Shown here: piece after piece, positions 1 through 9,006 of the stretch
Numbering within the stretch: the first letter of the stretch is position 1
How the letters are laid out: each line of letters starts with the position of its first letter
DNA from: Bacteroidota bacterium
Lineage (GTDB): Bacteria > Bacteroidota > Bacteroidia > J057 > JADKCL01
DNA length: 20,344 nucleotides
Direction: 5' to 3'
Assembly: GCA_016718825.1 (NCBI GenBank)
Contig: JADKCL010000061.1
Span: 1-20,344, forward strand
Program-made: the position numbers and the translations under genes
Notes under the pieces: generated by a model
Seen by the model: the letters and a program-made list of their open reading frames with translations, nothing else
The model's database searches: none
Told to the model about the DNA's origin: nothing

Positions 1-986
1 TTCCGCTTCATTGCTATCACCAAAATCACTTTCAAAACGTGCGTCCTGATCGGGCGAAACTGCTCCCAGACACATTCGGCGAGTTGCTTCGCAATTTCCG
101 GTCGCGACTTTGCCTCAAGTCTTTGAGCAACGCATATTCGTTGAATTGCAGAAACCATCCAGCTTTTGCACTCCAATCGGTCTTTCAATGGAATTTGGCG
201 CTCGGCTTGGTTTTCGGCATAGTCGAGGTACATGGTCACGATGCGCTGTAGTTGCTTGATCTCCTACTCTGGGGACAATTCTTGGCAATGGTCACGTCCG
301 ATTTCTGGATCTTCCCCTTTGGGGCATTCTTCCAAGTCATGAGGCCCATATTGGGAGCTTCGAACCGCGCACGTTCGGAGACAATCTCAGCGGCAGTCTT
401 GCCTGTGATGGCCCAATGGAGCTTGTTTTGAACTGTCTTGAAGAATTTCCTTGTGATCTCAGCCTTTGGGTCATAGTCGATGCTGCATTGCTCAAAAAGA
501 TCTGTGATCTTGAGGTAAAAGCGCCTTTCGCTGGCTCGAATCTCACGGATGCGTTCCAGCAGCTCCTCAAAGTAGTCCTTGCCAAAGCGGCTGCCCTTGC
601 TTCATCCGCTCATCGTCCAGCACAAAGCCTTTGATGATGTATTCTTTCAAGGTTTTCGTCGCCCAGATGCGAAATTGGGTGGCTTGAAAGCTATTGACGC
701 GGTAGCCGACCGCGATGATGGCGTCGAGGTTGTAGAATCTTGTTTGGTAGCTTTTACCATCTTCGGCAGTATGTGCAAAAAATGCACATACTGAATCTTC
801 ACCCAATTCGTTCTCAGCGAAGATGTGTTTAAGGTGCTTCGTGATAACGGTTCTGTCCACCCCAAACAGCTCCGCCATGCGTTTTTGTGTGAGCCAGAAG
901 GTCTCACCTTGGTAGATCACCTCCACCCGCATGTGGCCTTGGGCGGTAGTGTAAAGGATGATGTCGTTGCTAGAAGGATTTTCCAT
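1..986 (-). pseudogene. RhuM-family protein, multiply frameshifted and cut by the left edge
   Basis: The intact N-terminal part (986 down to about 597) reads MENPSSNDIILYTTAQGHMR and contains an HTH-like stretch (LTQKRMAELFGVDRTVITKH) and YNLDAIIAVGYRVNS, hallmarks of the Virulence_RhuM family. RhuM was named from a Salmonella pathogenicity island; its molecular role is unsettled, and homologues often lie in accessory regions. After 'DERMKQG' the frame breaks at the CCC run 594-596; dropping one base restores GSRFGKDYFEELLERIREI and the family's C-terminal half down to GLMTWKNAPKGKIQKSD. Further left, IKQLQRIVTMYLDYAENQAE, FLQFNEYALLKDL, IAKQLAE and DARFESDFGD appear in alternating frames, so at least five more indels are needed, and a TAG stop (264-266 of the plus strand) sits where a sense codon is expected. 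The final residues lie at or beyond base 1. It may be a true pseudogene or a gene blurred by contig-end errors; the well-kept amino-acid sequence favours the latter for many lesions. Confidence 0.85.
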
Positions 987-1055
987 CTCTGCTATTCAAA
1001 TTTTCGTCGAATTCGTTCGCGATCCTTTCTGGTAGACAAATGCCAGATTCAGAAG

Positions 1056-1086
1056 CAAATATAAGTGAATATATTTAGCAATGCAA
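1056..1086 (-). promoter_or_regulatory. Putative Bacteroidota-type promoter of the RhuM gene
   Basis: On the minus strand TTGC (1086-1083), a 19-base spacer and TATATTTG (1063-1056) match the Bacteroidota sigma-A pattern (-33 TTTG-like, -7 TAnnTTTG). Transcription would start near 1049, about 60 bases before the RhuM start codon. The rest of 987-1225 is AT-rich and shows no gene. Confidence 0.55.
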
Positions 1087-1225
1087 TAAATAATAGCAAA
1101 TTAGCCACATCAATGAGACGAAAACAGAAGGCATTGCTGGGGAAGCGATCGTCAACCGTTCAAAATCCATGGATTCATCTTTTACCCGTCCGCTCAGCAT
1201 TACAGCTGACAGGGGCAGAACTACC

Positions 1226-3260
1226 CTACTCCACCAAAACCTTCAAAAAATCCATCCGCTTGCCACTCCGAATCTCCAATCCATACATGCCGCTCGCAAG
1301 TCCCAAAGCACGCAAATCCAGCTCCGAATGGAACATTCCCCCGCCATGGTTCAAAACACGCGTGGCCAAGACGCGTCCCTGCAAGTCCATCAGCCGCAAG
1401 GAAACGGGGCCCGGTTCAGGCAGGTTGCCCTCAATGTTCAACCGTTCATTCGCCGGATTGGGAAACGACTTGAAGGCAGCTTCCTCGGCCAAGGCCGGAT
1501 CAGGACGCGCTGTGAGCAAGGAATCCCTGCCCCAAGCGTGGGCGACCGTTATGGTGTCGAAGGTGATGCTTGCAGCGTACACCCATTGATCGACGCCGTT
1601 GTGGTACCACTGTTCGGAAAATTGCGACTGCGAAATGAGGTCCTGAAAATGGGCAAAACTGCCGTAACGCGTCGAATCGCCCACGACACAGGCCCAGGCT
1701 TGCCCGTCGGTGGAATCGAAGGTACATGCACGTACGCCGTTGACCGTGTCGACGCAAGTGCGACGCACCGCAATATAGTTATTCAGCCTGCTGCCCGATC
1801 AACCACAAGCTGTCCTCCACAACCTGATCAAAGTCGCGGTCCTTCCAATGCAGGGCAACCGTCGGGTCCTCCACCCCCAGCAGGCCATGAAACAGAGAGG
1901 TCTCTACTTCAGGCCAATACATGATGAGCGAGACGTTGTGGGATTGCGCAACATAAGGCAAATGCGCATTGTTGTTGTCCTCCGGGCGGGCATACCAATC
2001 CGCATCGGGCGCACCCGAAGCCGTGTAGACCGCCGTGGTACCTACATTCGCCATCCAAGGAAACTGCTGATAACCAATCTTTCCCGGCCAGAAATCCCGC
2101 ACCGAGGACAAGGTCACCCCGCCACGCTTGAAGACCGAAAGTTGTGCCTGGGAAATGACCGAACTCCGGGACATGAAACCGAGTCTCCCGGCCACAGCTG
2201 CGAATGAATCGACGGGGAAAAACGTGACGAAAGCCTTGAGTGTCGCGAAATCGACGTGGTCCCACATATTGTAGTCTTCGATCAAATGCCCTGGTTTCCA
2301 AGGCCACGGCAGGATGGAAATAAGCCCCGAACTCCATTGAAATACGATGCGATCCACGTCATTTTGGCTTGCATTGATCGTGAACCCGCTGTCGAGCGTA
2401 TGCCCCACGGTATATTGCCGGTCTTCGTCAGCGCTCCAGGAATTGATGATGTCGTTCACGGGAATCGAGGAGGTCGAAAGAAAAGCCCCGCAATGGCTGG
2501 CATCGCTCGGCATCGGTCCGAGGCCGGTCAGCAGCCATATTAGGTTATTGTGATTGTGGCCGTAGGGGTTGTCGTATTTGCCGTAATAATTGCGCCCTGC
2601 GGGAGGAAAAAACACGCCTTGATCATTGGTATAGAGCAGAATATCCTCTTGAAGCAACCGTGAGCAGCGCTCGTCGCCAAGGATTTGATCACGGAATCCA
2701 CTGCGAAATCGGCGAGGTTCAACAAGCCGGAGAGCGCATAAGGGGCATACACGGAAGAGTTGAATTCGTAGAATCCGTATTGGTTTTTGAGCTCCAGGTA
2801 ATGCAGGAGGCGATCGTGCAAACTCGAGTCGACGGGGCGGTCAGCACTTATGTGGAGCAGCCAATCCGAAGAAGTCCACATGATCAAATGGTTCTCCGAC
2901 CAAAAATTCCGGACGGTATCATCTTGGTTGATCCAATAGGGAATCGAATTGAGGGCAGGAAGGAGCAAGCTGTCATACTGCCCATTCGAAAGGAACAAGA
3001 CCCGCACCAGTTGGACGATGCTAAAGTCGACCACGTTGTTGGTGGTGATGGTCGACACGATGTTGTTCAGCGCAGCCTGATCGACCGGCAGCCCTCGTAC
3101 GCCTGCACGCAGATGGCATTCGAATTGAATTGGGCGAGGGCAGCATTGTTGTAGGCCAATCTCCGCGCCTCAAACGCCGGATTTTGGCTCAGTACAGATT
3201 GGCGGTGCCGATCAGCAGGATCAGCAATACCAAACGCTGCAAATGTGTCGATAGCTTCAT
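1226..3260 (-). CDS. Secreted T9SS-sorted protein of unknown function, reading frame broken by four indels
   Basis: The start is placed at ATG 3260-3258, which opens a signal peptide (MKLSTHLQRLVLLILLIGTA). Three further segments in other frames join into one protein of about 678 residues: QNPAFEARRLAYNNAALAQF, then NNVVDFSIVQLVRVLFLSNG to DFAVDSVIK, then LLQEDILLYTNDQGVFFP onward, and finally NNYIAVRRTCVDTVNG to the end. Breaks lie near 3191-3195, 3090-3094, 2678-2684 and in the CCC run 1795-1797; each needs one base. The C-terminus (SFPNPANERLNIEG, then SGMYGLEIRSGKRMDFLKVL) is a T9SS type A sorting domain, so the product should be exported and released or surface-anchored. The helical, aromatic-rich body with NHNNLIWLLTGLG and AGRNYYGKYD resembles alpha/alpha-toroid carbohydrate-active proteins only in a general way; I do not assign a function. 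Intact relatives probably read through all four breaks. Confidence 0.75.
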
Positions 3261-3614
3261 AGTGCGATTCACGATATTGGACTACAAGATAGCTTGAGTT
3301 TTTGAGTTTTGCGGCATGAGAATGCAGCGAATCAATCCCGGAATTCGCCCCATAGAAGCGCCTTCCCGCCACAGTTTCCGGCTGCTTTCGCTGAGGAAAC
3401 GAATTCCGCGACGGGTGACCCGGCTTGCGGACGTCGTCGCAGTTAGGCTCATCCACCCATCCCAAACGCGTCCCACGGAAATTGATTGCATTAAAAACCC
3501 GGAAAAGGATCAAAAATCACTACCTTTGCAAACAGCCCTTTCGCACCTGCGACGATTGGGCAGGTAAAAGTGCCTTCCAGGAGTGTTCGCAAAATTTGAG
3601 TCCAAAAATAATTG
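3261..3614. other. Intergenic region between divergent genes
   Basis: This 354-base stretch separates the minus-strand secreted protein from the plus-strand cold-shock gene. Short open frames exist on the minus strand but lack family resemblance or a credible signal peptide. Apart from the promoter-like box at 3521-3528 I see nothing in it. Confidence 0.5.
3521..3528 (+). promoter_or_regulatory. Putative -7 box (TACCTTTG) of the cold-shock gene
   Basis: TACCTTTG matches the Bacteroidota -7 consensus TAnnTTTG exactly. No clear TTTG-like -33 element is found at the usual 19-21 base spacing. It would give a leader of about 80 bases before ATG 3615; long leaders are common for cold-shock mRNAs. 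Confidence 0.4.
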
Positions 3615-4055
3615 ATGGCAAAATCACAAGAAACGTTTAGCAAAAAAGAAAAGAAAAGCGCGTTTGAAAACGGCAAGACAAACAATTCAAACGCGAAGAA
3701 AACAAGGCAAATCCCAAAAGTCTGGGCTTCAGGATATGATTGCCTACGTGGATGAATACGGAACCTATCCTCAACACCTCCGGATCCATCCAAAAAGAGA
3801 GTCATCCGCGCAGAAGACATCGAAATTGGCGTTCCAACAAGGGTCGAGGAAGATCTGGGCACTGTTCGCACGGGCAAAGTTGAATTTTTCAACCATGACA
3901 AAGGCTTTGGGTTCATCAAAGAAAATGAGACCCAAGAAAAGTACTTCGTGCATGTCAGCAGCGTTACCTTCGACATTGAAGAAAACGACAAAGTCTCGTT
4001 TGAGATTGAGCAAGGCCCGAAGGGCTTGAACGCTGTACGTGTGAACAAGATTTGA
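3615..4055 (+). CDS. Cold-shock domain protein with lysine-rich N-terminal extension, frame broken by indels
   Basis: The start ATG 3615 opens MAKSQETFSKKEKK, the typical beginning of a Bacteroidota cold-shock protein with a basic extension. Continuing segments are KRQDKQFKREENKANPKS (second frame), GLQDMIAYVDEYGT (third frame) and SSTPPDPSKKRVIRAEDIEI, which returns to the starting frame and runs to TGA 4053-4055. The breaks fall in the A-rich stretch 3640-3670, near 3718-3723 and near 3765-3767. The C-terminal cold-shock domain is complete: GKVEFFNHDKGFGFI carries the RNP1 motif (KGFGFI) and YFVHVSS the RNP2-like motif, so the product should bind single-stranded RNA or DNA as an RNA chaperone. 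The region is 441 bases, enough for 146 residues and a stop, which fits the family. Three or more small indels in a short, otherwise well-conserved housekeeping-type gene point to consensus error rather than decay. Confidence 0.8.
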
Positions 4056-4180
4056 TCGAAGGAACAGCGCCGTTGCTCGTTCGCTCCGGCGACTGATATA
4101 CCCCCTCAAAATGCGAAAATCAGGGGCGAATCTCGTCCCTGTAGGCATGTTTTCCGCAGGAAGTTGGTAAATTTTGGCAC

Positions 4181-4188
4181 TAAGTTTG
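4181..4188 (+). promoter_or_regulatory. Putative -7 box (TAAGTTTG) upstream of the first LRR gene
   Basis: TAAGTTTG matches TAnnTTTG and ends 52 bases before the ATG at 4241. No convincing -33 element is seen at 19-21 bases, so this is a weak call. Confidence 0.3.
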
Positions 4189-4240
4189 CTCACTTTTCAT
4201 AGAATTGAGCGAAATTGAAGTTTTAAGTTTACCGATTCCT

Positions 4241-5050
4241 ATGTCCAATTCAAGATCCAACATCCTTCGCAGGATTTCCGCCTGTTTTTTGTTTGTTTCG
4301 CTGTCGATGATGACGCTGAGCACATACGCACAGCGAACCAGCACCGGCGTTTACACCAATCTGCAAGATGCCCTTGCCAACAAGGACGAAGTCCTCATCC
4401 TCCGGCTTGCCAACCAAAACCTGAAGTCGTTGCCCGAAGCCGTTGGGGAGTTTCGCAACCTTCACACCTTGGAAATCCAAGGGAATCAGATCAGCTCCTT
4501 GCCAGCCTCCTTCTCCGGCTTGGCCAATCTCAAACTCCTGAACATCGCGCGCAACAACTTCACGGAACTGCCTGCTTGGCTTTGCCTGACTCCGCGAATG
4601 GAAGTGATCGATGCGAGCGACAATAAAATCACCAGCATTCCGGAATGCCTTACAACCATCACGACACTCAAGGAAATCCGGCTCAACAAAAACGCGCTGA
4701 GTAACTTGCCCGAAAACATCGGAGACCTCAGTAGCCTGGGGATACTGGACGTAAGCGGCAACAAGTTCAGCGAAGTTCCTGCCTCGCTCGGCAAATTGGT
4801 CGCAATCCGTGAACTCTATTTCGATGACAATCAATTCACCGAAGTTCCGGCAGCGATTTGCACCCTGAAATCCCTTCAAAAGCTTTCCTTTTGGAACAAC
4901 AAAATCGCCGTGCTACCCGATTGTATGGGCAGCCTGCTCAAACTCAAGTGGCTCCGCCTCATGGGCAATCCCATTACCACGGACAAGAAGGAAATGAAAC
5001 GCATCGGCAAGCTCTTCGAAAAGGATCAGGTGCAGATTTTGTCTGAATAG
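4241..5050 (+). CDS. Secreted leucine-rich-repeat protein
   Basis: I place the start at ATG 4241, which gives 269 residues and a signal peptide (n-region MSNSRSNILRR, hydrophobic core, cleavage near TYAQ); the frame is open further upstream from a TTG at 4205 but that would bury the signal. After the signal, about eight LRR units of roughly 23 residues follow, of the type LKxLxLxxNxLxxLPxxIGxL, for example ENIGDLSSLGILDVSGNKFS and ASLGKLVAIRELYFDDNQFT. Such repeats form a curved solenoid used for protein binding. There is no T9SS tail, lipobox or membrane helix after the signal, so a periplasmic or secreted location is inferred. The gene is intact although both neighbours carry frameshifts. 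A second protein of the same build lies at 12147-13004. The binding partner is unknown. Confidence 0.85.
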   Translation: MSNSRSNILRRISACFLFVSLSMMTLSTYAQRTSTGVYTNLQDALANKDEVLILRLANQNLKSLPEAVGEFRNLHTLEIQGNQISSLPASFSGLANLKLLNIARNNFTELPAWLCLTPRMEVIDASDNKITSIPECLTTITTLKEIRLNKNALSNLPENIGDLSSLGILDVSGNKFSEVPASLGKLVAIRELYFDDNQFTEVPAAICTLKSLQKLSFWNNKIAVLPDCMGSLLKLKWLRLMGNPITTDKKEMKRIGKLFEKDQVQILSE

Positions 5051-5194
5051 CACCGGATAAGGGCTTTTTGATTGAAGGGATTTCCGACAATGCTTTCATC
5101 AGCAATGCCGAATTCGTTTTTCCGAATGAACGGTGGACCTCCCTCGGAATGTTGGACGTATTTGCCTAATTTGGGTGGACATACGCATTGTTAA

Positions 5195-7771
5195 ATGAAG
5201 CGTTTTGCCCTTTCGTCGTTCCTGCTTTTCCTCGGATGGGCCCAAGCTGTTTGGGCGCAACCATTGATTGACTGGGCCCATGGGACGGGGAGCACGGGTA
5301 TCGACCAAGGAAATGCCATTGCCGTCGACACTTTCGGAAATGTTTTGGTGGCCGGGGATTTTAACGGCAGCCTGGACTTTGACCCCGGACCTGGAATTCA
5401 CACGCTCACCACGATGGGGGTCGACATGCTGATCGCCAAGTATGATCCGAATGGCAACCTTATGTGGGCGCATGCGATCGGGGGTGCAGGCGTCGATGCG
5501 GGAACGGGCATTGCGGTAGATGACAGCGGGAATGTATTCGTCGGAGGCCATTTTGAGCAAACGGTTGATTTTGATCCCGGCCCTTCGACCTTCAATTTCA
5601 CTGCGCTCGGGGGAAGGACTTTGTGCTGCTTAAGTTGGATCCCAACGGCAATTTTCGATGGGCAAAACAGTTCGGAACGGGCAACCAAGAACTACGTCCT
5701 GATATCGCATTGGACGGCTACGGGAATATTCACCTTGCGGCTACTTTCTCAGGGACAATGGATTGCGATCCGGGGCTTGCAACGCTCAACCTTATGTCGG
5801 ATAACGGTTCCCCCGACGCTTTTGTCGTAAAGCTCACCTCCAATGGGACTTTGATTTGGGCAAAACACTGGGGCGGACCGGGGTCGGAATTGGTAGAAGG
5901 CATTGCCTTGGACAGCTTGGGGAATGTTTGCACGACCGGGACCTTTGATGCAACGGCTGACTTCGACCCGGGCACGGGCCAAGCCTACCTCTCCCCCAAC
6001 GGCCCCTTCAAAGACGTTTTTGTTTCCAAGCTCAATGCGGCAGGTACCTTCGAATGGGCATTTCCCGTGGGTGGAACCGAGCATGATTATGCCTATGCGA
6101 TCACCTGCGACCTGAACGGTAGCGCCTTGATCTCGGGACACTTCAAAGGGACCGTGGATTTTGATCCCGGGCCTGCCACCGTAAACTTCACGTCCTCCTT
6201 TGGAAATCAAGACGTCTTCCTCCTGAAAGTGAATTCGCAAGGGAAATTTGAATGGCTCCAGCAGTTTCCCAATGGCGGAGGATACAGCGGCTCCACTGGA
6301 ACCTCGCTCCTGACCGACCCATCGGGGAATATTTTCTTCACGGGTACCTACACGGGAAATCTGGATTTCGACCCAGGCCCGGGAACACAAGTCTTGATTT
6401 CCAGCAACGGCTATGATATTTTCCTTTTGAAGTTGAATCCTGCGGGCGGACTCATTTGGGTGGGTGCAACGGCAAGCCATATCAGTCCAGACAAGGCGCA
6501 TGCACTCGCGCTGGACAATGCAGGAAACATTTGCCTGACGGGTTACTTTGGGGGGAATGCAGATTTTGACATGGGACCCGGCATTTACAGCCTGCCCGCC
6601 TCCAACAATTTCGACTTTTTCGTTGCCAAATATGGGTTCTGCCAAGCCACGGATACCACCTTCACGGCCCAAGCATGCAGCACTTATACGCTGAATGGGC
6701 AGAACTATAACAGTTCCGGAACCTATACGCAAACGCTTCCCAATGTCTCGGGCTGCGACTCCACGATCACGTTGTTACTCACAATTACAGGTGCGACGAC
6801 GCCAGCTTTGCCTGACCCCATCTTGGGCGATACGACCGTCTGTGCTGGGAATGCTTACACCTACGTGATCCCCGCGGTGCCTGGCGCGACCAGCTATACG
6901 TGGACCTTGCCAGGCGGTTGGACGGGGACAAGTGCATCTGACACCCTGCTGGCGATGGTCGATTCCAGCAGCGGCACGGATCAGCGTCATTGCCCACAAT
7001 GCCTGCGGGAGTTCGCCGGCTCAGACCTTGGTTGTTACCGTGAGTCACCCGCCCGTAATTGCCGGTATCCTGAGCGGGCCCACGACGATCTGCGAATTCA
7101 CCACGAACACGTATTCCGTTCCTGCGGTAGCTGATGCGCTGGGTTATGTTTGGAGCCTCCCCGGCGGATGGACCGGAATGAGCAGCACCGACAGCATCAC
7201 CGCGATGGCCGGCAACGCGAGTGGCACCGTTTCGGTTTACGCCTTCAACGCCTGCGGCAATTCGACCGTGCTCAGCATTCCCGTCACCGTCCTGCCCGCG
7301 CCCATTCCGCAATTTTCTTCGACGACGAATGGTCTGACGGCAACTTTTACGGACTTGACCAGCGGAGCTACGGCATGGGACTGGACTTTCGGCGACGGGG
7401 GAACGAGCACGTTGCAAAATCCGGTGCATACCTATCCCGCTCCGGGAAATTACACTGTCAGCCTTACCGTGATGGCCATTGGTTGTCCGGGAATGATGCA
7501 GCAGACGGTGCAGGTGGTAGCCGTAGGCGCCGCAAACGAAGCCGCGACACAAGTTACGGTCTTCCCCAATCCCTCCTCCGGCCGGTTTGTAATCGAAGTC
7601 CCCTCTGAAATGCAAGGCGAATTGATCGATGCCCATGGCCGGCGTTTGCTGGCTATCAAATTGACGAGCAGTTCCCATGTTTTGGACTTGGGGAATTACG
7701 CGGATGGCGTCTACTTTTTCCGGCTCCACGATGGGAATGGCGCGTTTTGCTTCAAACTCTTGAAGGATTGA
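5195..7771 (+). CDS. Secreted seven-repeat beta-propeller/PKD-like protein with T9SS tail, frame broken by two indels
   Basis: ATG 5195 opens a signal peptide (MKRFALSSFLLFLGWAQAVW, cleavage after WAQ). Up to about residue 480 come seven repeats of 55-65 residues, each of the type 'D..GN....G.F.G..DFDPGPG....L...G..D.F..K....G...WA'; the DFDPGPG core is seen seven times, once as DCDPGLA, once as DFDPGTG and once as DFDMGPG. This is the SBBP-like pattern, and seven copies suggest a seven-bladed propeller. A Cys-containing module (QACSTYTLNGQNYNSSGTY), two PKD-like/Ig-like modules (both with SLPGGWTG or TLPGGWTG), a PKD module (WDWTFGDGG) and a T9SS type A tail (VTVFPNPSSGRFVIE) follow. The frame breaks in the G run 5609-5613 (one G missing; correction gives GGKDFVLLKLDPNG) and at 6978-6979 (one G extra; correction gives TISVIAHNACG). 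Corrected length is about 858 residues. Its role is unknown; such proteins are usually exported adhesin-like or matrix proteins. Confidence 0.85.
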
Positions 7772-7831
7772 TGTGGGGAAACTGAAGGCCAGCCAATGCA
7801 ACCTATGAAAAGACACATTAGCCTCAAAATC

Positions 7832-8737
7832 ATGAATCCTCCGAAATATTATTATGTCCCCCTCTTGATCCTCCTTTCGCTGCTGTTGGCGTGTAATGGA
7901 CCCAAAACCGCCGAGAAAAACGTGGAAAACGATCCGGTAGGTGAATATCCGGGTGGCGAAGAAACATACCATCCCTTCGATGGCTACATTGACGGGATAT
8001 TTCGATCATTCTCTGGCGCGCATGGTGGTCAACATTGGCCCACGAAAACCATTGGAAAAGAGAAATGGACCTACAAAAGATTGGAAGTGAATTCTGAAGT
8101 TGCTTTTGTAGAGTTCCAAACTGGTCAATCCTTGCACAAAAGGAAGTTTGGGCTTGTAAATGATACGCTTGTATATGCCGAAGAGGAGGATTTTTTTTTA
8201 CCTGTCGATACCGGCGATGTATGCCGTTACAGTTACGTCATCTTCCAAGATACGGTAGTGGCGTTTACGGCCGAGTGTACCGGTGATTTGGAAGAGAAAT
8301 CGGAGGCGGTGAAAACCGCTGAGCTATTCAAAATGTGGCAATCCCACCAAGCCAATTTCAATCAATTCAAGGCATCCCTTGGATTTGATGGTGTCAAGGA
8401 TGTGGCTGCCATGGAAATCTATCTGGACTTTTGGTTGGGATATGAATCCAATATCTGGCAGTACCTGAATGCGGACACTCCCTTGAAAATCACCACTTCC
8501 TACAGTGATCAAGCAATGGAAGACAAGGTGATCCTGTGCAAAACCGAGGAGGAAAAGCGAAATTTCTTCACCAACGCGGAAAAAACAAGGGGAAAATCCA
8601 CGCTCGTCAGCACGTTTGGCAACGAAGCCGTTTTTGCATGGAAGTCACCCCACAAAAGAGTCTATCTCAAAGAACTTATTTTCTCGGAGAAAATGGTGCT
8701 GTTGGAGGTCAAGTTGTTCGATATTTTAGAGGAATAG
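7832..8737 (+). CDS. Uncharacterised lipoprotein
   Basis: I do not recognise this protein. I choose ATG 7832 because it gives a compact lipoprotein signal (MNPPKYYYVPLLILLSLLLA followed by Cys21); in-frame ATGs at 7796 and 7805 would only lengthen the n-region. The residue after the Cys is Asn, not Asp, so sorting to the outer membrane is plausible but not certain. The mature part (about 280 residues) is mostly charged and aromatic, without repeats, Cys pairs or membrane helices; it includes DGYIDGIFRSFSGAHGG near the N-terminus and ends KMVLLEVKLFDILEE. It starts 60 bases after the propeller gene on the same strand and may be cotranscribed with it. Codon use seems somewhat more AT-rich than in the neighbours, hinting at a different history. 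It converges with the oxidoreductase gene on the other strand. Confidence 0.8.
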   Translation: MNPPKYYYVPLLILLSLLLACNGPKTAEKNVENDPVGEYPGGEETYHPFDGYIDGIFRSFSGAHGGQHWPTKTIGKEKWTYKRLEVNSEVAFVEFQTGQSLHKRKFGLVNDTLVYAEEEDFFLPVDTGDVCRYSYVIFQDTVVAFTAECTGDLEEKSEAVKTAELFKMWQSHQANFNQFKASLGFDGVKDVAAMEIYLDFWLGYESNIWQYLNADTPLKITTSYSDQAMEDKVILCKTEEEKRNFFTNAEKTRGKSTLVSTFGNEAVFAWKSPHKRVYLKELIFSEKMVLLEVKLFDILEE

Positions 8738-9006
8738 CGTTCCAGCGCAAATCAATAGCGATTGCAGCAAGATGGCAATGGATTTCAAAGACCATTTGAA
8801 AAGGTATTCGAATCAGAACATTTGCCCATTGGCCGATTTTGGAATTCAGCAGACAATTCCGAGACGATCGGCAGCAAAAAATCTGCCTGCAACCTGTGAA
8901 AGCTGCCATTTCCAGCAGTATAGACGGAGCGGGGCGGTTTACGAATCCGCACCGGCGGAAGGATTTAAGGCTGATGATGGCCTTTGTGAATGACTTGCAA
9001 CGCGCC
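8738..9006. other. Intergenic region between convergent genes
   Basis: This 269-base stretch lies between the lipoprotein gene (+) and the oxidoreductase gene (-). Both strands contain open frames without recognisable features. I find no strong hairpin followed by a T-run that would serve as terminator. A short segment near 8967-9000 loosely resembles the end of the dispersed repeat described at 10398-10515. Confidence 0.4.

Noticed and set aside
1169..1924. Plus-strand open frame of 251 codons
   Set aside because: It runs antisense to the T9SS tail and body of the secreted protein at 1226-3260 and has no recognisable features.
3664..4029. Basic 121-residue plus-strand open frame
   Set aside because: It mixes the wrong frames of the cold-shock gene; only the short GLQDMIAYVDEYGT stretch belongs to the real protein.
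4097..4125. Hairpin CCCCT/AGGGG after the cold-shock gene as a terminator
   Set aside because: The stem is only 5 bp around a long loop and there is no T-run.
6785..7972. Long minus-strand open frame (395 codons) opposite the propeller and lipoprotein genes
   Set aside because: It is antisense to clearly coding sequence, is rich in Arg/Gly/His without any domain, and has no signal or family features.
8967..9000. Possible third copy of the dispersed repeat (GGCTGATGATGGCCTTTGTG)
   Set aside because: Only the last part of copy A aligns, with a gap; the likeness is too short to exclude chance.
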